The notes: generated by a model not told the origin, from the sequence alone. Positions 1 to 6,905 are shown, numbered from the stretch's first letter. The stretch is 13,086 nucleotides of DNA from an uncultured Panacagrimonas sp. (GCA_946481265.1 CAMLNE010000084.1:1-13086), one strand, 5' to 3'. Made by a program: numbers and translations.

Positions 1-132
1 CTGCGCTTCTACCTGTCGCGCCTGCAGGACTGGGTGTACCCGCGCGAGGGTGGCCTGGTGCACGTGAAGGATCCGGATGCCTATCGGCGCATCCTCGAGT
101 TCCACCGCGAGCACGAGCTGCCACTGGCCTGA
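1..132 (+). CDS. C-terminal fragment of an unidentified protein
   Basis: Frame 1 is open from the window edge to a TGA at 130-132 and encodes about 43 residues. They begin [17 protein letters not shown] and end HREHELPLA. The composition (aromatic and charged residues mixed, no repeat bias) and GC-rich third positions look like real coding sequence. I do not recognise the family from this tail. It lies 124 bases upstream of glnK on the same strand. A promoter-like sequence sits in the gap, so it is probably not in the glnK operon. Confidence 0.6.
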   Translation: MRFYLSRLQDWVYPREGGLVHVKDPDAYRRILEFHREHELPLA

Positions 133-208
133 GCCCGCTGGGTTCCGCCGCCGGCCGTGGCGTGACATGGCGCACGGGCGGTCGCGGTTCTTGCCGGGGG
201 TCCGACTT

Positions 209-220
209 GGTTAGACTGGC
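209..220 (+). promoter_or_regulatory. -10-like promoter element for glnK-amtB
   Basis: GGTTAGACTGGC contains the -10-like hexamer TAGACT (212-217), 39 bases before the glnK ATG. A TTGCCG at 191-196 could act as -35, but the spacer is only 15 bases. The same GG-Y-TA-RRM-T-SGC pattern occurs ahead of the first DUF4124 gene and sugE. I found no well-spaced sigma-54 -24/-12 pair, although glnK-amtB operons are often sigma-54/NtrC controlled. Confidence 0.4.
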
Positions 221-256
221 GCGCCTGCGATTTCCCTGCTAACGAGAGTCCTGCCC

Positions 257-595
257 ATGAAAATGCTCATTGCCGTCATCAAGCCGTTCAAGCTCGACGC
301 CGTCCGTGAAGCGCTCGCCGATATCGGCGTGCAGGGCATGACGGTGACGGAGGTCCGCGGCTTCGGGCGCCAGAAGGGCCATACCGAGCTGTATCGCGGC
401 GCCGAGTACACGGTGGACCTGCTGCCCAAGATCAAGCTGGAAGTCGCACTTGCGCCGCCGATGGTGGATCGCGCGATCGAGGCGATCCAGAAGAGCGCCA
501 AGACCGGCCAGATCGGTGACGGCAAGATCTTCGTCTACGACCTCGACCAGACCGTGCGCATCCGCACCGGCGAATCGGGCGCGGACGCAGTCTGA
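257..595 (+). CDS. glnK: PII nitrogen regulatory protein (GlnK/GlnB family)
   Basis: 112 residues, the normal PII length. PII is a trimeric cytoplasmic sensor of 2-oxoglutarate and ATP/ADP; GlnK blocks the AmtB channel when ammonium is plentiful. Visible hallmarks are the N-terminus MKMLIAVIKPFKLD, the T-loop segment with VRGFGRQKG (residues 33-41) and YRGAEY ending at Tyr51, the residue uridylylated by GlnD, Lys58 in LPK, and the C-terminal GDGKIFV...RIRTGE block. Gln39, a 2-oxoglutarate/ATP ligand in the family, is present. A purine-rich GAGAG lies about 8 bases before the ATG. By residue choice (HTELYRG, V/IYD) it resembles GlnB as much as GlnK; I use glnK because amtB follows immediately, the usual glnK-amtB arrangement. 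Confidence 0.95.
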   Translation: MKMLIAVIKPFKLDAVREALADIGVQGMTVTEVRGFGRQKGHTELYRGAEYTVDLLPKIKLEVALAPPMVDRAIEAIQKSAKTGQIGDGKIFVYDLDQTVRIRTGESGADAV

Positions 596-672
596 GACGG
601 ACGGACGGTCGCCGAGGAAACGGCGGCCTCGCGACATCGCACGCTGACGGGACCGGGCGACGAAGTACCAGG

Positions 673-702
673 GGATGCGGGCATCCGGTCAACTTCGACC
701 GG
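673..702 (+). other. Hairpins in the glnK-amtB intergenic leader
   Basis: The 123-base gap between glnK and amtB contains a 5-bp stem GGATG/CATCC (673-686, loop CGGG) and a 6-bp stem CCGGTC/GACCGG (685-702, loop AACTTC). They share bases 685-686, so they cannot both be fully paired. The second ends 2 bases before the amtB Shine-Dalgarno AGGGGAG (705-711). They could stabilise the mRNA or modulate amtB translation; function is inferred only from position. Confidence 0.4.
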
Positions 703-718
703 CCAGGGGAGAAGGAGC

Positions 719-1999
719 ATGAAACGATGGCTTGGCGCGGCCCTTGCCGCCTTTCCGTGCATGGTCCTTGCCCAGGAACCCGATCCTGGCGACACCGCCT
801 GGATCCTCACGTCCATCGCCCTGGTCCTGTTCATGACCTTGCCGGGCCTCGCGCTGTTCTACGGCGGCCTGGTACGCAGCAAGAACGTGCTGTCGGTCCT
901 CATGCAGTGCTTTGCGATCACCTGCATGGTCTCGATGATGTGGCTGGTTTTCCTCTACAGCCTGGTCTTCGACGCGGGCGGGCCGCTGATCGGCGGCCTG
1001 GACAAGGCCTTCTTCGCCGGCGTCGAGGAGGGCTCGGTCAACGGCAGCATTCCCGAGACTGCCTTCGCGATGTTCCAGCTCACTTTCGCGGTGATCACAC
1101 CTGCGCTGGTGGTCGGCGGGTTCGCCGAGCGCATGCGCTTCGCCTCGATGCTGCTGTTCTCGGCGCTGTGGGTGACCCTGGTCTACGCGCCCATCTGCCA
1201 CTGGGTGTGGGCCGCCGACGGCTGGCTCTACAAGCTGGGCCTGCTCGATTTCGCCGGCGGCACGGTGGTGCATGTCACCGCGGGCGTGGCGGCCCTGGTA
1301 TCGGCGATCGTGCTGGGCAAGCGCCAGGGCTTCCCGCATACCGCGATGATGCCGCACAACATGACCATGACCGTGACCGGCGCAGCCATGCTCTGGGTCG
1401 GCTGGTTCGGCTTCAACGGAGGATCCGCGCTGAGTGCCGGCGGCAACGCCGCGATGGCCATCCTGGTCACCCACCTGTCGGCCGCCGCGGGGGCCAGCGC
1501 CTGGGCCGTGATGGAGTGGCTGCGTTACGGCAAGCCCTCGGCACTGGGCACCGTCACCGGCATGGTGGCGGGCCTGGGCACGATCACGCCCGCCTCCGGC
1601 TACGTCGGTCCTGGCGGTGCGCTGCTGATCGGCCTGATCGCGGGCGCGGTCTGTTTCCACGCGACCAACTTCCTGAAGCGCCGGTTGCGCATCGATGACT
1701 CGCTCGACGTGTTTCCTGTGCACGGCGTGGGCGGCGTGCTCGGCACCTTGCTGGCCGGCATCTTCGCGTCCAGCGCGCTGGGCGTCTTCAGCGGCCAGGG
1801 CTATGCCCCGGGCATGGACATGGGCTCGCAGTTCGGCGTGCAGGCGCTGGGCGTGGCCGTCACGGCCGGCTATACCGCCGTCGTCAGCTATGTGCTGCTC
1901 AAGCTGATCGACGCGACGATGGGCCTGCGCGTCAGCGCGGAGGCCGAATCCGCCGGCCTGGATACCGCCGAGCACAACGAGCGCGGCTACGACCTCTGA
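719..1999 (+). CDS. amtB: Ammonium transporter AmtB
   Basis: 426 residues, an inner-membrane Amt/Rh ammonium channel. The N-terminus (MKRWLGAALAAFPCMVLA before QEP) reads as a cleavable signal peptide like that of E. coli AmtB. Family landmarks are all present: FYGGLVRSKN near residue 47, the external Phe gate region near 119-124, LDFAGGTVVH with Asp177 and first pore His185, WFGFNGGSA at 229-237, and second pore His335 in VFPVHGVGG. The cytoplasmic tail (MGLRV...GLD) resembles the region that engages GlnK in E. coli. The ATG at 719 has AGGGGAG at 8-base spacing; a second AAGGAG abuts the start too closely to be the main site. It is the second gene after glnK, and the pair forms a sensor-transporter unit at the inner membrane. 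Confidence 0.97.
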   Translation: MKRWLGAALAAFPCMVLAQEPDPGDTAWILTSIALVLFMTLPGLALFYGGLVRSKNVLSVLMQCFAITCMVSMMWLVFLYSLVFDAGGPLIGGLDKAFFAGVEEGSVNGSIPETAFAMFQLTFAVITPALVVGGFAERMRFASMLLFSALWVTLVYAPICHWVWAADGWLYKLGLLDFAGGTVVHVTAGVAALVSAIVLGKRQGFPHTAMMPHNMTMTVTGAAMLWVGWFGFNGGSALSAGGNAAMAILVTHLSAAAGASAWAVMEWLRYGKPSALGTVTGMVAGLGTITPASGYVGPGGALLIGLIAGAVCFHATNFLKRRLRIDDSLDVFPVHGVGGVLGTLLAGIFASSALGVFSGQGYAPGMDMGSQFGVQALGVAVTAGYTAVVSYVLLKLIDATMGLRVSAEAESAGLDTAEHNERGYDL

Positions 2000-2008
2000 A
2001 AAGGACCC

Positions 2009-2036
2009 GGCGCTGCGTCGATCGGACGAACGCGCC
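2009..2036. terminator. Hairpin between convergent amtB and a minus-strand gene
   Basis: An outer stem GGCGC (2009-2013)/GCGCC (2032-2036) encloses an inner stem CGTC (2016-2019)/GACG (2025-2028) with loop GATCG. It sits exactly between the two convergent stop codons. There is no clear U-tract on the plus side. On the minus side a T-rich stretch (CCTTTT) follows only after several bases. It is likely a shared 3'-end structure. Confidence 0.4.
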
Positions 2037-2975
2037 TCAAGGCCTGTCCGTGCCCGCGATCCGCTCGCCGCCAGGCTCCGTCGTCAGGCCGAATCCCAGC
2101 AGCGCGGGCCAGTCGGCGATCGGGTAGAGACGGATATTGCGCAGGGCCACGTCACCGGGCGGATCGATCAGCGCGTGGAAATAGCTGGAATCGCGCACCA
2201 CCCGGCGGGCCGCAAGCGCGGTCGACTCGCTCCACTTCCATCTTTCCTTTCTCGCTCGCCGATCCAGGGCTTCGACCATCGCCGCCTCCCAGGCGGTGCG
2301 ATTCAGGCGCGAGCGCGCAGCCGATACGTCCTTGAAGCGCGCCAATAGGCCGCCATCCTCGAACTCGAGCTCGAGCCGGCGGACCAGGATCTGATCCGGC
2401 GCGCGATCGAACACCCGGGGCGATCCCTGGAGACGGGCGTCGAGAACGGCGCGGCCGAGTTGCGCTCCCAGCGCATCGAGACGCAGCAGCGCCAGATTCG
2501 ACGACGCGAGGTACTGCAGGTCGAAATCGAGGTCGAACCGCAGCTCGGTGTAGCCCAGGTCGTACAGGGTGGGGGGCGGCACGCGGGACGGATCCGGCGA
2601 GTCCGATGTCTGCGCACGTCGTTCGGCCACCGGCACGCGCACGTCGACCAGGCGCCCGCGCAGGCGGGCAATCGTGCCGTCTTCGCCGCGGCGCATCTCG
2701 TCGACGCGCAGCTCGCGCGCCTGGATGCGCAGGCCGGTGGACGTCCCGAGCGCCATCTGCAGGCCGCCCGCAGGCTCGAACGACAGCCCCCAGACGCGGC
2801 CGGCGCCCCAGGGAAACGGCCAGAGGCGCTCGTAATGAAGGTCGCCGTGCGGAACCAGCCGCGCCACCCACCGCGCGGCGGCCTCGTGCGTGCGTTGCAC
2901 CAGCCAGTACTGACCTGCGCAGGCGGCGACCACCGCGATCAGTCCAACGCGCCAGAGAACAGTGCCGAGTTTCAT
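2037..2975 (-). CDS. Membrane-anchored protein of unknown function
   Basis: 312 residues that I cannot assign to a family. Residues about 5-22 (TVLWRVGLIAVVAACAGQ) form one N-terminal hydrophobic segment with no convincing signal peptidase site, so it is probably an inner-membrane anchor with a periplasmic body. The body alternates short hydrophobic strands with charged turns (for example TELRFDLDFDLQYL and RRLELEFEDGGLLARF), suggesting a beta-rich fold. A distant relation to YdgA/DUF945- or AsmA-type proteins is possible but unproven. There is no Shine-Dalgarno before the ATG. A TACAAT lies 7 bases upstream, which would put the transcript start at the start codon. It is convergent with amtB and divergent from the DUF4124 pair. 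Confidence 0.8.
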   Translation of the reverse strand: MKLGTVLWRVGLIAVVAACAGQYWLVQRTHEAAARWVARLVPHGDLHYERLWPFPWGAGRVWGLSFEPAGGLQMALGTSTGLRIQARELRVDEMRRGEDGTIARLRGRLVDVRVPVAERRAQTSDSPDPSRVPPPTLYDLGYTELRFDLDFDLQYLASSNLALLRLDALGAQLGRAVLDARLQGSPRVFDRAPDQILVRRLELEFEDGGLLARFKDVSAARSRLNRTAWEAAMVEALDRRARKERWKWSESTALAARRVVRDSSYFHALIDPPGDVALRNIRLYPIADWPALLGFGLTTEPGGERIAGTDRP

Positions 2976-2982
2976 GGAACGG

Positions 2983-2988
2983 ATTGTA
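2983..2988 (-). promoter_or_regulatory. -10 element TACAAT, possible leaderless start
   Basis: On the minus strand TACAAT matches the sigma-70 -10 consensus at 5 of 6 positions and ends exactly 7 bases before the ATG at 2975. Transcription starting about 7 bases downstream would begin at the A of the ATG. I see no good -35. Confidence 0.4.
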
Positions 2989-3145
2989 GGTGCCGATTCA
3001 CATCGCGGCTTCGGGCGCGGCGGACGCGTGGTCCGCTGCGTGGCGTCGCCATCATTCCGGTCCGGCCGGAGGAACCGGGGTCAGCGTCCGGCAGCGCGGC
3101 CACCCACCATCTGCAGGCGCCGGTTACGGGCGGGTGAGAAATGCA

Positions 3146-3157
3146 GGCTAGACTCGC
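3146..3157 (+). promoter_or_regulatory. -10-like promoter element for the DUF4124 pair
   Basis: GGCTAGACTCGC carries TAGACT (3149-3154). Transcription would start near 3161, leaving a short leader before the ATG at 3185. No clear -35 is visible. The motif matches those ahead of glnK and sugE. Confidence 0.4.
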
Positions 3158-3184
3158 CGCGTCGCGATGACCGGACGAACACCC

Positions 3185-3589
3185 ATGCGCGCTGTGCTGA
3201 TCGCCTTGTGCACCCTGTTGATCATCGGCGGCGCGTCCGCAGCGGACGAACGCATCTACCGGTGGACGGGGCACGACGGAAAGGTCCATTACGGTGACCT
3301 GCCACCACCGGGGGCGCGCGAGGTACGCAACTTCGATCGCAAGGTCGGCACCGCGGCACCCACCGAGCCGGCCGACCATGCGCCGCCCAGCGCCGAGCAG
3401 CTGGCCGAACAGGAAGCCGAGTGCGCGAACAAGCGCGCACAGCTCAACACCTACAGGAACGCCACACGCCTGGTCGAGCGCGACGCCCTGGGACGCGAGC
3501 GGGAATTCACCCTCGCCGAACGCGAGCAGATCATTGCCCGCACGCAGGCAGACCTCGAAACCCGGTGCGGCGACGCACCCCAGGAGTGA
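3185..3589 (+). CDS. Secreted DUF4124 protein, first of a tandem pair
   Basis: 134 residues with a signal peptide (MRAVLIALCTLLIIGGASA, cleavage before ADE) followed by a DUF4124 motif, RIYRWTGHDGKVHYGDLPP (residues 23-41). DUF4124 proteins are small envelope proteins common in gammaproteobacteria, with no established function that I know of. The C-terminal half is charged and helical, with cysteines at 80 and 128 that could form one disulfide. I chose the ATG at 3185 rather than the in-frame ATG at 3167: it gives a standard signal peptide, and 3167 lies only about 5 bases after the predicted transcript start. The next gene encodes a paralogue. The two are probably one transcript. Confidence 0.85.
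   Translation: MRAVLIALCTLLIIGGASAADERIYRWTGHDGKVHYGDLPPPGAREVRNFDRKVGTAAPTEPADHAPPSAEQLAEQEAECANKRAQLNTYRNATRLVERDALGREREFTLAEREQIIARTQADLETRCGDAPQE
3582..3586 (+). promoter_or_regulatory. Shine-Dalgarno inside the preceding gene
   Basis: AGGAG lies in the last codons of the first DUF4124 gene, 10 bases before the ATG at 3597. It fixes the start of the second gene and suggests translational coupling. Confidence 0.7.
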
Positions 3590-3596
3590 CCTGCGC

Positions 3597-4073
3597 ATGA
3601 GTGCAGCCGTACGCGCCGGGATGGCGCTGATCCTCGCTGTCTGCGTGATCGGCGTCGCGCAGGCGCGCAGCGTCTACCGCTGGGTCGACAGGAACGGAGT
3701 CGTCCATTACGACGACACCAACTCCGGCGGCCAGCGCATGACGCGCGAATATCTCGCCGACCGCGTGATCCCGGATGAACCCGAATGGGCCGGCGTGATT
3801 CCCGGCGATCTGGTGGCCGAGGTCCGGCAGCGCTGCGACAACGCGCGCGAGCGGCTGGCGAACTACCGCACGGCGTCGGAAATCTACGGGCGCGATCCGA
3901 GCGGCAATGTCTACCGGCTGTCCGTCCGGCAGGCGCGGCTCATGGTGGCCGAGCTGCAGGCCGAAAGCGATCGCTACTGCCGGCCCGACGCGGCGCAGCG
4001 CGAACACGCCGACCGCATCGCCCAGGCCAGGGCCGAGCGGGCGCGCAAGGCGCTGCCCTCGACGCGGCGCTGA
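3597..4073 (+). CDS. Secreted DUF4124 protein, second of a tandem pair
   Basis: 158 residues: signal peptide (MSAAVRAGMALILAVCVIGVAQA, cleavage before RSV), then SVYRWVDRNGVVHYDD (25-40), a clearer DUF4124 match than its neighbour. Residues 80-128 align without gaps to the first protein: both have Cys80 and Cys128, an N at 82, L at 87, YR at 90-91, A at 93, D at 100 and G at 103. That makes them tandem paralogues with a probable conserved disulfide. The tail after 130 is rich in Ala, Arg and Glu and is absent from the shorter copy. The frame stays open well upstream of 3597, but that stretch overlaps the previous gene and lacks coding character, so the ATG at 3597 with its Shine-Dalgarno is the start. 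Function is unknown. Confidence 0.85.
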   Translation: MSAAVRAGMALILAVCVIGVAQARSVYRWVDRNGVVHYDDTNSGGQRMTREYLADRVIPDEPEWAGVIPGDLVAEVRQRCDNARERLANYRTASEIYGRDPSGNVYRLSVRQARLMVAELQAESDRYCRPDAAQREHADRIAQARAERARKALPSTRR

Positions 4074-4081
4074 GCGCTCCC

Positions 4082-4098
4082 GGCGCCGGAATGGCGCC
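4082..4098 (+). other. Hairpin before the transporter-acyltransferase gene
   Basis: GGCGCC (4082-4087) and GGCGCC (4093-4098) flank a 5-base GGAAT loop, giving a 6-bp GC stem in the 45-base gap. There is no U-tract. It may attenuate readthrough from the DUF4124 genes or be incidental in GC-rich DNA. Confidence 0.3.
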
Positions 4099-4118
4099 AT
4101 CCTGACCGGCCCCTCCCG

Positions 4119-6002
4119 ATGAGCGAAAACAGCCAGTTCCGCCTGCTTTCCGAACGCCGCTTCGGGCCGTTCTTCGCCACCCAGACACTCGGCGCGTTCA
4201 ACGACAACGTCTTCAAGAACGCGCTGGTGATTCTGGTCACCTTCGGTATCGCCGGACTGTCGGCCGAGCAGGTCAGCGCCTACGTGAACCTTGCCGCGGG
4301 GCTCTTCATCCTGCCCTTCTTCCTGTTCTCGGCCACGGCCGGGCAGATCGCGGAGAAGTACGAGAAGTCCGCCCTGATTCGGATCATCAAGCTGGCCGAG
4401 ATCGTGATCATGCTGCTGGCCGCGCTGGGCCTGTGGCTGGGCAACGTGCAGATGCTGTTCGGCGTGCTGTTCCTGCTCGGCATGCAGTCGGCAGTGTTCG
4501 GACCTGTGAAGTATTCGATCCTGCCGCAGGCCCTGCACGAGAAGGAGCTGGTCGGTGGCAACGCGCTGGTGGAGGCGGCCACCTTCCTGGCGATCCTGCT
4601 CGGCACGCTCCTCGGCGGCTGGCTGATCACGCTGCATGGCGGGGCCACGACGGTGAGCGTGGTGGTGCTGGCGGTGGCCGTGGGCGGCTACCTGACCGCG
4701 CGCGCCATCCCCCACTCCGCCGCGGCGGCCCCCGGGCTGCGTATCGACTGGAATCCGCTGACCGAGACCTGGCGCAATTTCCAGTTCATGCGCACCAACC
4801 GCACGGTGTTCCTGTCGGTGCTCGGCATTTCCTGGTTCTGGCTGTACGGCGCGACCTTCCTGTCGCAGCTGCCCAACTACACCAAGGTGTACCTGGGCGG
4901 GAACGAGCAGGTCGTCACCCTGCTGCTGACCGTGTTTTCACTGGGCATCGGCGTCGGCTCGCTGCTATGCGAGCGCCTTTCCGGACACAAGGTGGAGATG
5001 GGCCTGGTGCCGCTGGGTTCGATCGGCCTGACCGTCTTCGGCATCGACCTGTACTTCGCCGCACCGGTGGCCGCGCAGGTCGGCGACCTCGGTGCGGCAG
5101 CCTTCCTGGGCGACCCGGGCAATCATCGCGTGCTGTGGGACCTGGTGCTGATCGGCCTGTTCGGCGGTTTCTACATCGTCCCGCTCTATGCCCTGATCCA
5201 GGCCCGTTCGGAGCCCTCGCACCGCTCGCGCATCATCGCCGGCAACAACATCCTCAATGCATTGTTCATGGTCGCCTCGGCGATCGTCTCGGTGCTGCTG
5301 CTCGAAGCCGGCCTCAGCATCCCGCAGCTTCTGCTGACGGTCGCGGTGATGAACGCGGCGGTGGCGATCTTCATCTACTCGCTGCTGCCCGAATTCCTGA
5401 TGCGCTTCCTGGTCTGGCTGCTGATCAGCCTGCTCTACCGCGTGCGCACGCAGGGCCTGGAGCACATTCCGGACGAAGGTGCGGCGATCCTCGCGCCGAA
5501 CCATGTCAGCTTCGTCGATGCCCTGATCATCGGCGGCACCGTGCGTCGCCCGATCCGCTTCGTGATGTACCACCGGATCTTCCGCATCCCGGTGCTCAAC
5601 TTCATCTTCCGTACCGCGCGCGCGATTCCGATCGCACCGGCACGCGAGGACGCTGCCCTGCTGGAGAAGGCCATGGCCGAGATCGAGTTGGCGCTGCGCA
5701 ACGGCGAGCTGATCGGCATCTTCCCCGAAGGCGGCCTGACCCCGGACGGCTCGATCCAGCCGTTCCGGCCCGGCATCGAGAAGATCTTGGCGAGCACGCC
5801 GGCACCGGTGATTCCAATGGCGGTGCGCGGCCTGTGGTCGAGCATGTGGTCGCGCCGCGCTTCGGCCATGGGTCGCGCGCGCCTGCCGCGGCGCTTTCGC
5901 GCGCGCATCGAACTTCGGGCCGGCACACCGATGGATGGCGCCGGCCTGAAGGCGTCCGATCTCGAGGCGCGGGTGCGCGAACTGCGCGGCGACCGGCCTT
6001 GA
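4119..6002 (+). CDS. LplT-like MFS transporter fused to PlsC-like acyltransferase
   Basis: 627 residues with two domains. Residues 1 to about 430 are a 12-helix-type MFS transporter whose start (FGPFFATQTLGAFNDNVFKN, 15-34) is typical of the LplT lysophospholipid flippase family. Residues about 445-600 are a glycerolipid acyltransferase: NHVSFVD (461-467, the catalytic NHx4D box), a lipid/acyl-binding FPEGG (535-539) and PVIPMAVRG (563-571). The likely job is to bring lysophospholipid to the inner face of the inner membrane and re-acylate it. In E. coli these jobs are split between LplT and Aas; this protein has no AMP-binding acyl-ACP synthetase domain, so it would need a ready acyl donor. 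There is no obvious Shine-Dalgarno; the start is supported by the family N-terminus. Its 3' end faces the methyltransferase-like gene with 6 bases between stops. Confidence 0.9.
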   Translation: MSENSQFRLLSERRFGPFFATQTLGAFNDNVFKNALVILVTFGIAGLSAEQVSAYVNLAAGLFILPFFLFSATAGQIAEKYEKSALIRIIKLAEIVIMLLAALGLWLGNVQMLFGVLFLLGMQSAVFGPVKYSILPQALHEKELVGGNALVEAATFLAILLGTLLGGWLITLHGGATTVSVVVLAVAVGGYLTARAIPHSAAAAPGLRIDWNPLTETWRNFQFMRTNRTVFLSVLGISWFWLYGATFLSQLPNYTKVYLGGNEQVVTLLLTVFSLGIGVGSLLCERLSGHKVEMGLVPLGSIGLTVFGIDLYFAAPVAAQVGDLGAAAFLGDPGNHRVLWDLVLIGLFGGFYIVPLYALIQARSEPSHRSRIIAGNNILNALFMVASAIVSVLLLEAGLSIPQLLLTVAVMNAAVAIFIYSLLPEFLMRFLVWLLISLLYRVRTQGLEHIPDEGAAILAPNHVSFVDALIIGGTVRRPIRFVMYHRIFRIPVLNFIFRTARAIPIAPAREDAALLEKAMAEIELALRNGELIGIFPEGGLTPDGSIQPFRPGIEKILASTPAPVIPMAVRGLWSSMWSRRASAMGRARLPRRFRARIELRAGTPMDGAGLKASDLEARVRELRGDRP

Positions 6003-6017
6003 GCCTCCTCAGGGGCC
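5995..6017. terminator. Hairpin spanning both convergent stop codons
   Basis: GGCCTTGAG (5995-6003) pairs with CTCAGGGGCC (6008-6017), with one bulge and a G-U pair, around a CCTC loop. Both stop codons (6000-6002 plus, 6009-6011 minus) lie in the stem. No U-tract follows on either side. Confidence 0.35.
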
Positions 6018-6821
6018 GGGCTTGATGAAGCGCAGGGTCATGCGGTCGGACTCGCCGATGGCGAGATAGCGCTCCCGATCCTTGTCTCCCAGGCGCAGGC
6101 TGGGCGGCAGCGTCCACACGCCCTTCGGGTGATCCGTGTCGTCCTGCGGATTGGCATTGATCTCGGCGCGTGCATCGAGCTTGAATCCCGCCGCCTGCGC
6201 CAGTTCGATCACCAGGGCCTCGGTGACATAGCCCGAGCTCTTCATCTTCTCCAGCGAAGTGCCGGGCCGGGCACGGTGTTCGACCACGCCGAGCACGCCC
6301 CCCGGCGCAAGGGCGTCGAAGAAGGCCTTGAACATTTGCTGCTCGAAGCCGCCCTTGAGCCAGTTGTGCACGTTGCGGAAGGTCAGCACCAGGTCCGCGC
6401 TGCCGGCCGGCGCCGCCGTCCAGGAATCCGGGATGCCAAGCTCGGTGATGGCCGGCGTACCGTAGCGCGCCGGATCGGCCTGGAACGTCGCGCGCAGCTT
6501 CGTCATCAGGTCGATGCGCCACGGCGGCACATCCGGCCCGGTCGTGACAAAGCCGGCAGCGATGTACTGGCCGGATTCGCGCAGATAGGGCGCGAGGATT
6601 TCCGCGTACCAGCCCGCGCCGGGCCAGATCTCCACCACCTTGGATTCGGGCTTCAGGCCGAAGAAGCGCAGCGTCTCGGCAGGGTGGCGCCAGGCGTCGC
6701 GGGCGCGGTTCTCGGCGTTTCGCTGCGGATCGGCCAGTACCGTCTCGAGGCCCGCGTCCGCGGCAACCCGCGAGGCGATGCCGAGCAGGGCCAGCACGAG
6801 GACAAATCGGAACAGGCGCAT
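6009..6821 (-). CDS. Exported SAM-methyltransferase-like protein (COG4798 type)
   Basis: 270 residues. The N-terminus MRLFRFVLVLALLGIASRVAA is a signal peptide, with cleavage near residue 20-21. The rest resembles class I SAM-dependent methyltransferases: a motif-I-like glycine-rich loop VVEIWPGAGWYAE (62-74), a TFRNVHNW block (148-154), LAPGGVLGVVEH (171-182) and AGFKLDA (211-217). Substrate is unknown. The open frame extends to 6914, but the ATG at 6821 has a good Shine-Dalgarno and makes the signal peptide N-terminal; the extra upstream residues would cover a large palindrome. SAM is cytoplasmic, so an exported copy is puzzling. It is downstream of the SUMF1-like gene on the same strand. 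Confidence 0.85.
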   Translation of the reverse strand: MRLFRFVLVLALLGIASRVAADAGLETVLADPQRNAENRARDAWRHPAETLRFFGLKPESKVVEIWPGAGWYAEILAPYLRESGQYIAAGFVTTGPDVPPWRIDLMTKLRATFQADPARYGTPAITELGIPDSWTAAPAGSADLVLTFRNVHNWLKGGFEQQMFKAFFDALAPGGVLGVVEHRARPGTSLEKMKSSGYVTEALVIELAQAAGFKLDARAEINANPQDDTDHPKGVWTLPPSLRLGDKDRERYLAIGESDRMTLRFIKPGP

Positions 6822-6827
6822 CGGGAG

Positions 6828-6833
6828 TCTCCT
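6828..6833 (-). promoter_or_regulatory. Shine-Dalgarno that sets the methyltransferase start
   Basis: The minus strand reads AGGAGA, 6 bases before the ATG at 6821, favouring that start over in-frame ATGs further upstream. Confidence 0.7.
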
Positions 6834-6883
6834 GAAGGGAAGTCGCATGAGCACGAAGGCGGCATCCTGCCATGCACCGTGAT

Positions 6884-6905
6884 GGCGCGAGGCCGGCCTC
6901 GCGCC
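6884..6905. repeat. Perfect palindrome with 11-base arms
   Basis: The half-site GGCGCGAGGCC is followed directly by its exact reverse complement. As RNA it would fold into a 9-bp stem with a CCGG loop. It lies between the SUMF1-like stop and the methyltransferase start. With no U-tract after it, it is not a textbook intrinsic terminator, though it may still end transcription or protect mRNA. Confidence 0.75.

Noticed and set aside
133..256. Sigma-54 promoter for glnK-amtB
   Set aside because: TGG and TGC/TTGC elements exist, but the GG-to-GC spacing is 10 or 13 bases rather than the required 12, so no convincing -24/-12 pair is present.
596..609. Tandem GACG repeats after the glnK stop
   Set aside because: Only three short units are present in GC-rich DNA, with no further copies nearby; not a meaningful repeat array.
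689..1975. A 428-codon open frame antisense to amtB
   Set aside because: Its translation is a His/Arg/Gln/Glu-rich string with no hydrophobic core, the usual shadow of a GC-rich gene. The plus-strand frame is an unmistakable AmtB.
2990..3006. CRP half-site TGTGA upstream of the minus-strand unknown gene
   Set aside because: The right half (ACCTA) does not match TCACA, and short matches like this are expected by chance.
3531..4715. A 394-codon open frame antisense to the second DUF4124 gene and the MFS gene
   Set aside because: It crosses two well-supported genes and has biased Arg/His/Gln composition with no recognisable domain.
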